From: Hymenobacter qilianensis
GTDB taxonomy: Bacteria > Bacteroidota > Bacteroidia > Cytophagales > Hymenobacteraceae
DNA: 64,000 nt
Reading direction: 5' to 3'
NCBI RefSeq assembly: GCF_014489555.1
Contig: NZ_CP060784.1
Coordinates: forward strand, 2,480,001-2,544,000
Shown: positions 19,690-27,687 of the stretch, piece after piece
Numbering within the stretch: the first letter of the stretch is position 1
How the letters are laid out: each line of letters opens with the position of its first letter
The notes under the pieces: model-generated
Told to the model about the DNA's origin: nothing
Seen by the model: the letters and a program-made list of their open reading frames with translations, nothing else
Database searches by the model: none
Translations under genes and position numbers: made by a program

Positions 19690-19778
19690 CATGCAGAGCA
19701 AAGCGAAGCATCTCGCGTGCTGATGCGGGATTAGTAACCTAACGGCACGAGCGAGATGCTTCGCTATCGCTCTGCATG
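19690..19778. repeat. Intergenic palindromic repeat
   Basis: The sequence 19690-19716, which begins CATGCAGAGC and ends GCATCTCGC, is almost perfectly complementary to 19751-19778 (only a few bases differ), with a 34-base loop. It lies alone in the gap 19644-19917 between divergent genes, which otherwise shows nothing clear. It looks like a dispersed REP-type unit. Confidence 0.7.
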
Positions 19779-19917
19779 ACCGCCCATTTATTAAGAACTT
19801 AGTTAAACGCAGGTCTAAAAGCAGGTATCGAATTGTTTCGCCAAAATCAACCGCTAGCCGTTCTGCTATAGGCTTAGAAAAACCGCTGTAATTTCGCCCT
19901 AAATTACGACCTCGCTC

Positions 19918-20844
19918 ATGCCGTTGCTTTCACGTCCGCAGGTGCAGAAACTGGCCACACTCAGCGGCCACCGCGACTGCGTGTACGCCTTAGCCGGTTC
20001 TGCTGAGGAAAACCGCTTCTTTTCGGCCGGCGCCGATGGTATGGTCGCCGTGTGGAGCATCGATGACCTTGCGCGTGATGGTGAGCTGGTGGCCTGGGTT
20101 GAAAACTCAGTGTACGCCCTGCGCTACTTACCCGAGCGCGAGCTGCTGGTGCTAGGCCATAATTTTCAGGGCGTGCAGGCCATTGCGTTGGCAGAGCGAA
20201 AGCTGGTGCATAGCACCGCGCTGCCGCCAGCTGCCATCTTCGATTTTGCATACTCAGCGCCCCGTCAGCGCCTGTATGTGGCCCTTGGCAATGGAGTGCT
20301 GGCAGTATTGCGAGCCGCCGATTTTTCACTGGAAAAGCTGGTGCCGCTTAGCGACAAAAGCCTGCGTTGCTTAGCGCTGCACGAGGAGCGAGGCGAGTTG
20401 GCCGTAGGGGGCAGCGACACCGTCGTTCGTATCCTCGATATTGATTCGCTGGCCGTGAAGTACACGCTTTTAGGTCATAGCAACTCCGTGTTTACCGCTG
20501 CTTATTCGCCCGATGGTCGGCAGCTGCTTACGGCTGGCCGCGATGCTCATCTGCGTACTTGGGCTGTGGGGGGCAATTATGCGGAAGTAGGCAGCATTGT
20601 GGCTCATATGTTTACCATTAACCACCTACTGTTCAGCCCCGACGGACTGTTGCTGGCCACGTGTAGCATGGATAAGTCTATTAAGGTATGGGAGGCCGAA
20701 ACGGGACGCTTGCTGCGCGTCGTAGATAAGGCTCGTCATGCCGGCCATGGCACTTCCGTCAACAAGTTATTTTGGTCGGGCAGGCAGAATCGGCTAGTTT
20801 CGTGTAGTGACGACCGCAGCCTTGCCGTGTGGGGGATTTCTTGA
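19918..20844 (+). CDS. WD40 repeat protein
   Basis: 308 aa forming about seven WD40 blades of a beta-propeller. Examples are LSGHRDCVYALAGSAEENRFFSAGADGMVAVWSID at the start and LGHSNSVFTAAYSPDGRQLLTAGRDAHLRTWAVG, LLFSPDGLLLATCSMDKSIKVWEAE and RLVSCSDDRSLAVWGIS near the end. There is no signal peptide, so it should be a cytosolic scaffold. The start ATG is directly at 19918. Partners are unknown. DivIVA follows on the same strand 170 bases later. Confidence 0.9.
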   Translation: MPLLSRPQVQKLATLSGHRDCVYALAGSAEENRFFSAGADGMVAVWSIDDLARDGELVAWVENSVYALRYLPERELLVLGHNFQGVQAIALAERKLVHSTALPPAAIFDFAYSAPRQRLYVALGNGVLAVLRAADFSLEKLVPLSDKSLRCLALHEERGELAVGGSDTVVRILDIDSLAVKYTLLGHSNSVFTAAYSPDGRQLLTAGRDAHLRTWAVGGNYAEVGSIVAHMFTINHLLFSPDGLLLATCSMDKSIKVWEAETGRLLRVVDKARHAGHGTSVNKLFWSGRQNRLVSCSDDRSLAVWGIS

Positions 20845-21016
20845 GACACTAGGAGTGAGGGCCGAGAGGTAAGAACAGAAAGCAGCAGTAGCTCCCGAAT
20901 GGCTAATCTGTTTCTTTCAAATACTCGCCTTGCCGCTCGCTTCGTTTCTACCCTATCTCTCCATTCATTAAGGCCCCGGCTGCTCCCTTAGCTTCCAGCC
21001 CATCATCCATAGTTCC

Positions 21017-22025
21017 ATGAAAATTACCGCTCTCGACATCCGGCAGAAAACCTTTGAAAAAGCCTTTCGGGGTGTAGACAAAGACGAAGTACAAGCCTTC
21101 TTAATGACGCTGTCGCAGCAGTGGGAGCGCATGGGCGATGAAAACCGGGAGCTGCGCCTGAAGCTGGAGCACGCCACCCACGATGTGCAGAAAATGCGCG
21201 AAGTGGAAACCAGCCTGTATCGTACCCTCAAAACGGCCGAGGACACGGGCAACAGCATCACGGAGCAGTCGCAGCGCGATGCCGACCTGCGGATTCGCGA
21301 AGCTCAGCTCAAAGCGGATCAGCTTTTAAGCGAAGCCAAGCAGGAAGCGCGTCGGTTGGTAGAAGAAGCCACCCGCGAAGCTGAGAAAAGCGTGGCCGCT
21401 ATGCGCACCGAAGTCAATAGTTTGGGTCAGGAGTGTCATCGGCTGGAAACCCAGATGGAAAACCTCGTGCGCGATTTGCAGCACTTAGCCTCCGACGCGC
21501 TGGAAAAAGTAGCGAAAGCAAAAGCCCGACCTAAAACAGATGCGGCCGCCATCCTTTCGCGGGCCGGTAGCGTACAGGTAAGCAGACCCGAACCTTCACC
21601 CCAAAACGACTCTGCCATGCGTGTATCTTCTGCTTCTACTTCATCGGCTGCCGCGGTAGCTGGAGCATCCAGCGCCGCCCTGGGGGCAATTTAGCGGCCG
21701 AGCCTCGCGCTATTGGCCCTCAGCCCGGCAACTACAACCCCAAGCCCGGTCAGCAGCCTGATCCGGGTGCGCCAGCCCAAACGCCCGGCCCCGAAATTCG
21801 CCCCGGCTCACCTGATGAGAACCCTGGCAAAGCTGATCCATCCCGCATCTATCAGCCAGAGCCTTCCCGCGTACCCGACCCCGGCGCCCCGGATATCGAG
21901 CGCCCAGCCCCGATATTCAGCCTGTTGGCCCTGGTCATCCTGAAATTATGCCGCCCTCGCCAGCCACGCACCCCGGTATGGCCACGGCTGCTTCAACCGA
22001 AAAATCGTTTTTCGACGAGATATAA
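21017..22025 (+). CDS. DivIVA-domain coiled-coil protein with proline-rich tail (frame repaired twice)
   Basis: Residues 1-60 form a DivIVA domain (MKITALDIRQKTFEKAFRGVDKDEVQAFL), followed by a long coiled coil to about residue 170 and a low-complexity Pro/Gly/Ala tail. DivIVA-type proteins sense membrane curvature or organise poles. Two breaks are needed to recover the tail. A sixth G at 21682-21686 gives ALGGNLAAEPRAIGPQPGN. A fifth C at 21908-21911 gives ERPAPDIQPVGPGHPE and the natural end ASTEKSFFDEI. The result is about 336 aa, stopping just before a strong terminator. Confidence 0.85.
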
Positions 22026-22041
22026 CCCGGCTTCGGCTGTG

Positions 22042-22083
22042 AAAAGCGAAAGGCCCGCAATAGCTTGCGGGCCTTTCGCTTTT
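22042..22083. terminator. Strong intrinsic terminator after divIVA
   Basis: A perfect 19-bp stem (22042-22060 with 22065-22083), GC-rich core AAGGCCCGC, ending in TTTT. Confidence 0.92.
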
Positions 22084-22143
22084 CTGGCTCTACACCTTAC
22101 AAGTCAAACCAAGGCGCTACGCCACCATTAACCACATACCGTC

Positions 22144-22528
22144 ATGGGACAAATCGCGCTGGAGGGCATGGAGTTTTTCGCTTTTCACGGCTATTATGAT
22201 GAAGAGCAGAAAATCGGGAATAAGTACGGCGTTGACCTGTACATCCAAACCGACCTGCACGCGGCCGGCGCTTCCGATAAGCTACAGGAAACCGTGAACT
22301 ACGAAGTGCTTTACCGCTTAGTAGCCGAGGAAATGCTGGCTCCGGCGCGGCTGCTGGAGCATGTAGGCCATCGGGTGATGGACCGGATTCTAACCCAGTT
22401 TCCGCACGTGTATACCGTGAAAGTGTGCGTGTCGAAGTTCAATCCGCCGCTGGGGGCATTTGTCGTCGGGCGCGAATCACGCTCAAGCGCAAACGAGCCC
22501 AAAATGCCCCCAGAACTCAGATAACTAG
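22144..22528 (+). CDS. folB: Dihydroneopterin aldolase (frame repaired twice)
   Basis: FolB cleaves dihydroneopterin to hydroxymethyl-dihydropterin plus glycolaldehyde in folate synthesis. Motifs are IALEGMEFFAFHGYYDEEQKIGN, TVNYEVLYRLV and LLEHVGHRVMDRIL. Without repair the C-terminus is foreign. A sixth G at 22452-22456 gives the expected NPPLGGICRRARITLKRKR, and a sixth C at 22507-22511 ends the protein at NAPQNSDN (stop 22526-22528), about 128 aa, just before a terminator. Both repairs restore the iterated motif. Confidence 0.9.
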
Positions 22529-22559
22529 GATATACTTGACCAGGAGCTTGCTCCGACAT

Positions 22560-22591
22560 AAAAAAGGCGACCAGTTATGGTCGCCTTTTTT
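22560..22591. terminator. Bidirectional terminator after folB
   Basis: AAAAAAGGCGACCA (22560-22573), loop GTTA, TGGTCGCCTTTTTT (22578-22591); shared with the convergent DUF2382 gene. Confidence 0.92.
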
Positions 22592-22621
22592 GTTAACAGG
22601 AAATTATGAGCTGCTTAGTGC

Positions 22622-23512
22622 TTATACGTTTCTGTTTGGGTTATTCGGGTTATTTAGGTCATTGGCCGTGTTGGTTGTGGGATTGTTTATCTGCTCAATA
22701 TCCACTTCCGTTTTGCGTACCGTGTCGCGAATGGTTTCTTCCCGCTCAGTCACTTCTTTGCCAAGGCTGATTTCTTCCACCACGCGGGCCTCTTTGCCTA
22801 CAACGGCGCGCTCAGCACTCTCCGTAATTTCGATTTCGCCTTCTTTGAAAGCATTGAAATCAGCCTCCGTAGCCGGACGGTTTACGGCATGGCGCTCCAC
22901 GTTTACGTGCTCTTCCCGCAGTCGCAGGTGCTCTTCTACTGGGCGCTCTACAATGCGGCTGCGTACGCGCACGCCGCCTGTCTGCTCTACACGCTTACCA
23001 ACCTGCAACTGCTCTTCCATTACTTTCACCGAACCAGTCTGGTCAGTTTGGCCGGTGGTTGCTTGGGTACCAGTACCAGCATACGCGTTGCCAGTAGTGC
23101 CGGCACCGTATTGCGAAGCCACATCATCAACATCTACTGCGCCAAGATCATCGAGCAGGTCGCGGGCACGCTCGGCTTCCGAGGCCGACTGGGCGTGTAC
23201 CGTTACCAACGATTTGCCGCTACGTACTACGTTCGAGTAGTTACGGGTTGTATTATCATCGTCGCCACCAAACAGGTTGCTGAAGAAATTACCGATTTTG
23301 TCGCCTGCATTATCTGCAACGGCTTCGGCGCGCGTGCCGGTGGTGTTTGTACTGGTATTAGCACCAGTAGTATAGTTGCTGCCCGAAGCACCCGTTTGAT
23401 TAAAGGGTGCTACGTCAACGTAGTCCCGCTGAAAGCCATTCTGCTCAAGTTGCTGTACGGCACGCTGGGCCTCAGCGGCAGTGTTGAAAACTCCTATTAC
23501 GGTATGTGCCAT
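22622..23512 (-). CDS. General-stress protein: YflT-like N-domain plus DUF2382 (YsnF/AvaK)
   Basis: 296 aa. Residues 1-40 (TVIGVFNTAAEAQRAVQQLEQNGF) and about 100-130 form a split GSP17M/YflT-type domain. A Gly/Thr/Asn-rich linker carries DNAGDKIGNFFSNLFG. Residues 165-280 are a DUF2382 domain with the typical pattern VMEEQLQVGKRVEQTGGVRVRSRIVERPVEE and REEHVNVERHAVNRP. A role in stress is inferred from family members; no enzymatic motif is seen. It stands 60 bases downstream of a second DUF2382 gene on the same strand. Confidence 0.85.
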   Translation of the reverse strand: MAHTVIGVFNTAAEAQRAVQQLEQNGFQRDYVDVAPFNQTGASGSNYTTGANTSTNTTGTRAEAVADNAGDKIGNFFSNLFGGDDDNTTRNYSNVVRSGKSLVTVHAQSASEAERARDLLDDLGAVDVDDVASQYGAGTTGNAYAGTGTQATTGQTDQTGSVKVMEEQLQVGKRVEQTGGVRVRSRIVERPVEEHLRLREEHVNVERHAVNRPATEADFNAFKEGEIEITESAERAVVGKEARVVEEISLGKEVTEREETIRDTVRKTEVDIEQINNPTTNTANDLNNPNNPNRNV

Positions 23513-23572
23513 GTTGTTAAGGTATTTGGGTTGTGGGTGAAAGGATGATAAAAAATAGGGTAATGGTAAATC

Positions 23573-24019
23573 TTAAGTAGTTGGTTCAGAGGAGGAAGAG
23601 GGGTTAGGTGCTACGCGTTGTAAATGAATTTCCTCTTTGCGTAGCGTTACCTGTTGGGGTGTGCGCGTTTCCGTCTGATGCTTCGTGATGCGCACTTCTT
23701 CTACCAGCAGCAGCCGTTTTTCCACGACTAATACCTCCCTCAGAATAGGCATGATCATCGTGTCGCCCTCGTAGCGAACTGCCGGCGGAGTGGCTACATA
23801 TTGGTTGATGGCCACGCGCTCCACGTTTACCTCTTCCTGAATAATAGGCACGTCTACGACCTGCTGTTCTTCATGCACCGTCTTTGATACCCGAATCCGG
23901 CCGGTCTCCACCACATCCTTTCCGATCTGCACTTGCTCTTCCACCACCGGTATTGTTACCTGTGGGTCAGGCATCTGGTAAGGCTGCTGGTTCTCGAAAC
24001 GATTGTTGGAAGGCTCCAT
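23573..24019 (-). CDS. DUF2382 (YsnF/AvaK) domain protein, short paralog
   Basis: 148 aa consisting almost only of a DUF2382 domain: IPVVEEQVQIGKDVVETGRIRVSKTVHEEQQVVDVPI, then EVNVERVAINQYV and LVVEKRLLLVEEVRITKH. The N-terminus is Asn/Gln-rich and the C-terminus Ser-rich. It is the first gene of a probable two-gene stress operon with the longer paralog downstream. Function is unknown. Confidence 0.85.
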   Translation of the reverse strand: MEPSNNRFENQQPYQMPDPQVTIPVVEEQVQIGKDVVETGRIRVSKTVHEEQQVVDVPIIQEEVNVERVAINQYVATPPAVRYEGDTMIMPILREVLVVEKRLLLVEEVRITKHQTETRTPQQVTLRKEEIHLQRVAPNPSSSSEPTT

Positions 24020-24427
24020 AGGTGGACACGCTTATATCATTGGTTACCTAGTGATACTCAGGTGTTAAATCATACGGGGTGCCTTCAGCTAAGTTGAAAA
24101 TTGATCATAATTATATTCACGCTTTCTTCATAAAGCTCGACAGTTATGGCAGACACTTTTGCGTATATAAAAACATTTGAATACTAGCTTTCTTGTAAAT
24201 GTAATTATCTTGAAAGCAATTAGTTATAATTGTTATGGTGACGGCTTTATCAGCATGAGTTGGAGTTTATGTCTCCTAGTTAAATCTAAGTTGGTAGCGT
24301 ATTGCCCTGTGCGCAGCTAGCTCTGTTTACCAAGCGTCTTATGTAGAAAGCAAAGGCAGAGCCTGCCTCTGAACTTGTCATATAAATGACCAATATCTGA
24401 GAAGGATAAAGGCACGTCTATCTACTT
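24020..24427. other. AT-rich intergenic region without a visible gene
   Basis: About 400 bases between divergent transcription units, distinctly AT-rich. I find no open frame of gene-like composition and no strong hairpin. It must contain the promoter of the DUF2382 pair, but I cannot point to a convincing one. Confidence 0.6.
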
Positions 24428-24501
24428 TACGAAAATATTCGTAGATAAAGCTTGTTAGTACGATGAGTTTCGTATATGTTTGTCATACGAATCTCTTCGT
24501 A
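24428..24501. promoter_or_regulatory. Three TACGA-N6-TCGTA operators upstream of the BlaI-family gene
   Basis: Three 16-bp dyads with identical half-sites: TACGAAAATATTCGTA (24428-24443), TACGATGAGTTTCGTA (24459-24474) and TACGAATCTCTTCGTA (24486-24501). Start-to-start spacing is 31 and 27 bases, close to three helical turns. The middle dyad fills the promoter spacer and the third covers the expected transcript start. BlaI/MecI dimers bind dyads of this general type, so autoregulation is inferred. Confidence 0.8.
24451..24482 (+). promoter_or_regulatory. Promoter of the blaI-M56 operon
   Basis: CTTG (24451-24454), 20 bases, TATGTTTG (24475-24482), a good match to the Bacteroidota consensus. 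The start codon is 40 bases downstream. Confidence 0.7.
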
Positions 24502-24522
24502 CCACCATAACGTCCGAAATCA

Positions 24523-24945
24523 ATGAGCAAGCCACCCCTCCCTAAGCCTACCGAATCGGAGCTGGAGATTTTGCAGGTGCTCTGGCAGCACGGCCCCACC
24601 ACTGTTCGCTTTGTAAACGACGAGCTAAATAAAAAGCGCGATGTAGGGTACACCACCACGCTCAAGCTGCTTCAGCTCATGCTTGATAAGGGCCTCGTGC
24701 TCCGCGACGATGACAGCCGCACCCACGTCTATCGGGCAGCCTTGCGTGAGGAGGAAACCCAGGGCCTGCTCATCGACCGGCTTTTGGATGCGGCTTTTGG
24801 TGGCTCGGCGCTCAAGCTTGTGGTGCAGGCCCTGGGCCACCAGCGCACCTCTCAGGCAGAGCTGGACCAGATTCGGGATCTGCTAAACGAAATGGAAGAG
24901 CAAAAAAACACAACCGAGAAAGGAGGGACCAATGAACTGGCTTGA
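24523..24945 (+). CDS. BlaI/MecI/CopY-family transcriptional repressor
   Basis: A winged-helix repressor of 140 aa. The N-terminal DNA-binding domain has PTESELEILQVLWQHGPTTVRFVNDEL and the recognition region DVGYTTTLKLLQLMLDKGLV; the C-terminal helices (from about residue 85) should dimerise. In the classical system the repressor is cleaved when the linked M56 sensor peptidase is activated. The gene overlaps the M56 gene by 14 bases, so the two are translationally coupled. It sits behind three operator dyads. Confidence 0.93.
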   Translation: MSKPPLPKPTESELEILQVLWQHGPTTVRFVNDELNKKRDVGYTTTLKLLQLMLDKGLVLRDDDSRTHVYRAALREEETQGLLIDRLLDAAFGGSALKLVVQALGHQRTSQAELDQIRDLLNEMEEQKNTTEKGGTNELA

Positions 24946-27538
24946 GCATCTTCTATCCCCAGCCGTTGTCCGGGCCCTAGGCTGGACTATCGTGCATTCG
25001 TTGTGGCAGGGAGCCGTAGTGGCGCTGGCATTGGCCGGTCTGCTGCTGTTGTTGCGTCAGCACACGGCGCGTATTCGCTACCGGGTGGCGGGTGTGGCGC
25101 TGGTCGCGATGCTGAGCTTGTCGGCCGTTACATTTGGCCGCTATTATCTGGCTGATAGCTTTGACAGAGAGGCAGTTATTCCCACTGCGTTGGCAAGTAC
25201 AACTGCAACTACATCCACTGTTGTTCCTGCGAGTCTGGGGGGCAATTTGCCCTTGGTATATGCCTTTGATAAACACGCAGCACCTGCCACAACGGTACAG
25301 GCTGCTGCACCAGCCGCCGCCGATGTGTCGTGGCTGCCATATTTCGATCAACATCTGCCCCTTATTGTGACCGCGTGGCTGCTGGGCTTACTGGCTATGA
25401 CGCTACGCTTTCTGGGCGGACTGGCGTATCTGGACCGCTTGCGGCACTACCGCGTGCGGCCGCTGCCGGCCGTATGGCAGCGCCGCCTGACGGAACTGGG
25501 TGAGCGGGCCGGCCTGCGGCGGTCAGTAACGCTGCTGGAGTCGGCGCTGGTGAAAGCGCCCTTGGTGGCAGGCCATCTAAGCCCGGTTATTCTGCTGCCG
25601 CTGGGCACCATTTCGGGGCTGAGCCAGGCACATCTGGAGGCCATTCTGGCGCATGAGCTGGCACATATTATCCGGCGCGACTACCTGATGAACCTCGTGC
25701 AGTCCATAACCGAAATTCTGTTTTTCTATCATCCCGGCGTTTGGTTTGTGAATGCCTGCCTGCGCACCGAGCGCGAAAACTGCTGCGACGATATGGCTAC
25801 GGCCATGTGCGGCAGCCCGCTTACTCTGGCACAAGCGCTTACCGGCTTAGCCGAGCTTGGTCACGACCGTTTCTCAGCCCCCCGACTGGCGGTGGCTGCC
25901 GTCGGACCGGATGGCTCGCTGCTGAGTCGTGTGCGGCGGCTGGTGCAGCGCCGTTCGGCCCCTACATTTTCCGAAGGCTTTATGGCTGCCGTTGTGGTGC
26001 TGGGGGGCATTGTGCTGCTGGGCGTGAGCACGGCCTTCTCCATGGCTGATCCGCATTTCAAGATCAGCCGCAATGAGACAATGGCTGCGGGCAATACCTG
26101 GCGTGCTGAGCTGATGCCCGGTCTGCTGGTGGCCCCACCTGTTGCCAAAATTGCTCCCCAGGGTCCTTTATTGGAGGCAGTGGATGTGAACGACGAGGAT
26201 AAGGACAAAGACAAAAAGAAGCGCCGTCGGAAGGACGATAACAACCGGGTAGTAATTATTCAGGATGGCGCGCGAAGCCGCCGCGACGCGGCAACGGTAG
26301 TACTGGAGCGCGACAAAAAAGGCCGCGTGACGGAAATGTATGTTGATGGAAACCGCATTGATGCCCAAGAGCTGAACGCGACGCGAAAGAAGAGCAAAGA
26401 CGAAGGCACCCAAGTTATTCGCCTGAACTCAGGTCGGACTCTACGTGTGTTAGGGCGCAACGAATCCGAGTTTGACTTCGACGCCAATAATCTGAGAGTA
26501 ATAGACCTGAATAAGGATGAGCTACGCCGCTCTATCCAGCTGTTGCGCCTGAACAATGAGTCAATGGCGTTGCTTAAGCGCAACCTGGATGGTAACGTCC
26601 AGATAATTCAAGGCGAGAACGCACGCCGACAAGCACTACGGTCGGCGGAGCAAGCATTGCGCCTTGCCGAGCAACGTGCTGACAGCGATGAGGAAAAAGC
26701 CAGAATCAGAGCGCAGTTTGATAATATCAGGGAAGAGCGCGAACGGTTGCAAGAAGCGGCTGAGGAGGAGCGTGACCGGCTACAGGAAGACCGTGACAAT
26801 CAGCAAGTCATTCGAGAAAGAAGCCAGGTTGAGCGCGAAGAGCAGCGGGTAGAGCGGGAACGTGAGCGGGCGGCGCGCGATAAAGAACGGGCCGAACGGG
26901 CAGCACGAACCCGCAAGGCGGAAGACGCCATCATTGCCGAGCTGCTCAAAGACGGGCTTATTAAGGACAAGCAGAACTTTAAGTTTGAGCTTACCGGTAG
27001 CGAGTTGAAAGTGAATGGCCAGAAGCAGCCGGAAACCGTCTTTACGAAATACCGCAAGCTGTACGAAGAAGGCACTGCCCGCACGATAGGCGCCACCGGT
27101 AAAGTGCTGCTGAGCTACAACGGTGGCAACGTGAACCGCATTTACTCCAGCAACGACGGCTCCAGCACTTACATTATGGCTCCGCCTGCGCCACCTGCGG
27201 CTCCGGCCGCGCCCGCTGCGCCCGGAATACCTGCTGCGCCCGCCGCGCCTGGCGCAGCGGGCATACCAGCCCCGCCTGCCCCACCTCGTGCGCCCCGCGC
27301 CCCACGCCTTCCCGCGCCTCCCCGCGTCCCAGCTATCAATTCCGTGGATTTGGGCAACCAATTGCGGAAGGATGGACTGATTGGGAAGAACGACAAGTCG
27401 TATCAGTTTCAAATCAATGCCACCAGCATGACCGTGAACGGCAAGCGTCAGTCGGATGAGCTGGCGGCTAAGTACCGGCAGCTGCTGGGCGAAGGCAAGA
27501 ACAGTAAGTTCAATATGAACATCTCCATTCAGGAGTAG
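24932..27538 (+). CDS. M56-family (BlaR1/MecR1-type) membrane metallopeptidase with duplicated C-terminal module
   Basis: 868 aa. Membrane helices lie around residues 10-70, 145-170 and 350-372. The zinc motif HELAHIIRRDY is near residue 240, followed by the family segment ERENCCDDMA. The part after the last helix has no penicillin-binding sensor domain. Instead it has a Lys/Arg/Asp-rich stretch, a long charged coiled coil (about 520-665), a module starting LLKDGLIKDKQNFKFELTG, a Pro/Ala-rich linker (about 748-805) and a second copy starting QLRKDGLIGKNDKSYQFQIN. The signal sensed is unknown; envelope stress is a guess. Confidence 0.88.
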   Translation: MNWLEHLLSPAVVRALGWTIVHSLWQGAVVALALAGLLLLLRQHTARIRYRVAGVALVAMLSLSAVTFGRYYLADSFDREAVIPTALASTTATTSTVVPASLGGNLPLVYAFDKHAAPATTVQAAAPAAADVSWLPYFDQHLPLIVTAWLLGLLAMTLRFLGGLAYLDRLRHYRVRPLPAVWQRRLTELGERAGLRRSVTLLESALVKAPLVAGHLSPVILLPLGTISGLSQAHLEAILAHELAHIIRRDYLMNLVQSITEILFFYHPGVWFVNACLRTERENCCDDMATAMCGSPLTLAQALTGLAELGHDRFSAPRLAVAAVGPDGSLLSRVRRLVQRRSAPTFSEGFMAAVVVLGGIVLLGVSTAFSMADPHFKISRNETMAAGNTWRAELMPGLLVAPPVAKIAPQGPLLEAVDVNDEDKDKDKKKRRRKDDNNRVVIIQDGARSRRDAATVVLERDKKGRVTEMYVDGNRIDAQELNATRKKSKDEGTQVIRLNSGRTLRVLGRNESEFDFDANNLRVIDLNKDELRRSIQLLRLNNESMALLKRNLDGNVQIIQGENARRQALRSAEQALRLAEQRADSDEEKARIRAQFDNIREERERLQEAAEEERDRLQEDRDNQQVIRERSQVEREEQRVERERERAARDKERAERAARTRKAEDAIIAELLKDGLIKDKQNFKFELTGSELKVNGQKQPETVFTKYRKLYEEGTARTIGATGKVLLSYNGGNVNRIYSSNDGSSTYIMAPPAPPAAPAAPAAPGIPAAPAAPGAAGIPAPPAPPRAPRAPRLPAPPRVPAINSVDLGNQLRKDGLIGKNDKSYQFQINATSMTVNGKRQSDELAAKYRQLLGEGKNSKFNMNISIQE

Positions 27539-27562
27539 CCTTTTTTTCTTCTTTTCTGGATA

Positions 27563-27595
27563 AAAGCCGGCTTTCTAACACAGAAAGCCGGCTTT
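27563..27595 (+). terminator. Intrinsic terminator after the M56 gene
   Basis: AAAGCCGGCTTTCT (27563-27576), 5-base loop, AGAAAGCCGGCTTT (27582-27595). Confidence 0.88.
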
Positions 27596-27687
27596 GGTAT
27601 TAAAAATGCCCCCCGCGGCAACTCTCGCCAGGCTTCGTGCATCTATTGGCTTACCGGCGGGAAATTCCGGTTTCACATTTACAGTAT

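Noticed and set aside
22425..23240. Separate plus-strand gene running from folB through the terminator into the DUF2382 gene
   Set aside because: Its first residues are the true C-terminus of FolB seen in the shifted frame; the remainder crosses a strong terminator and is antisense to DUF2382.
24523..27538. A beta-lactam resistance operon
   Set aside because: No beta-lactamase or penicillin-binding sensor domain is present; the M56 protein has an unrelated C-terminal region.
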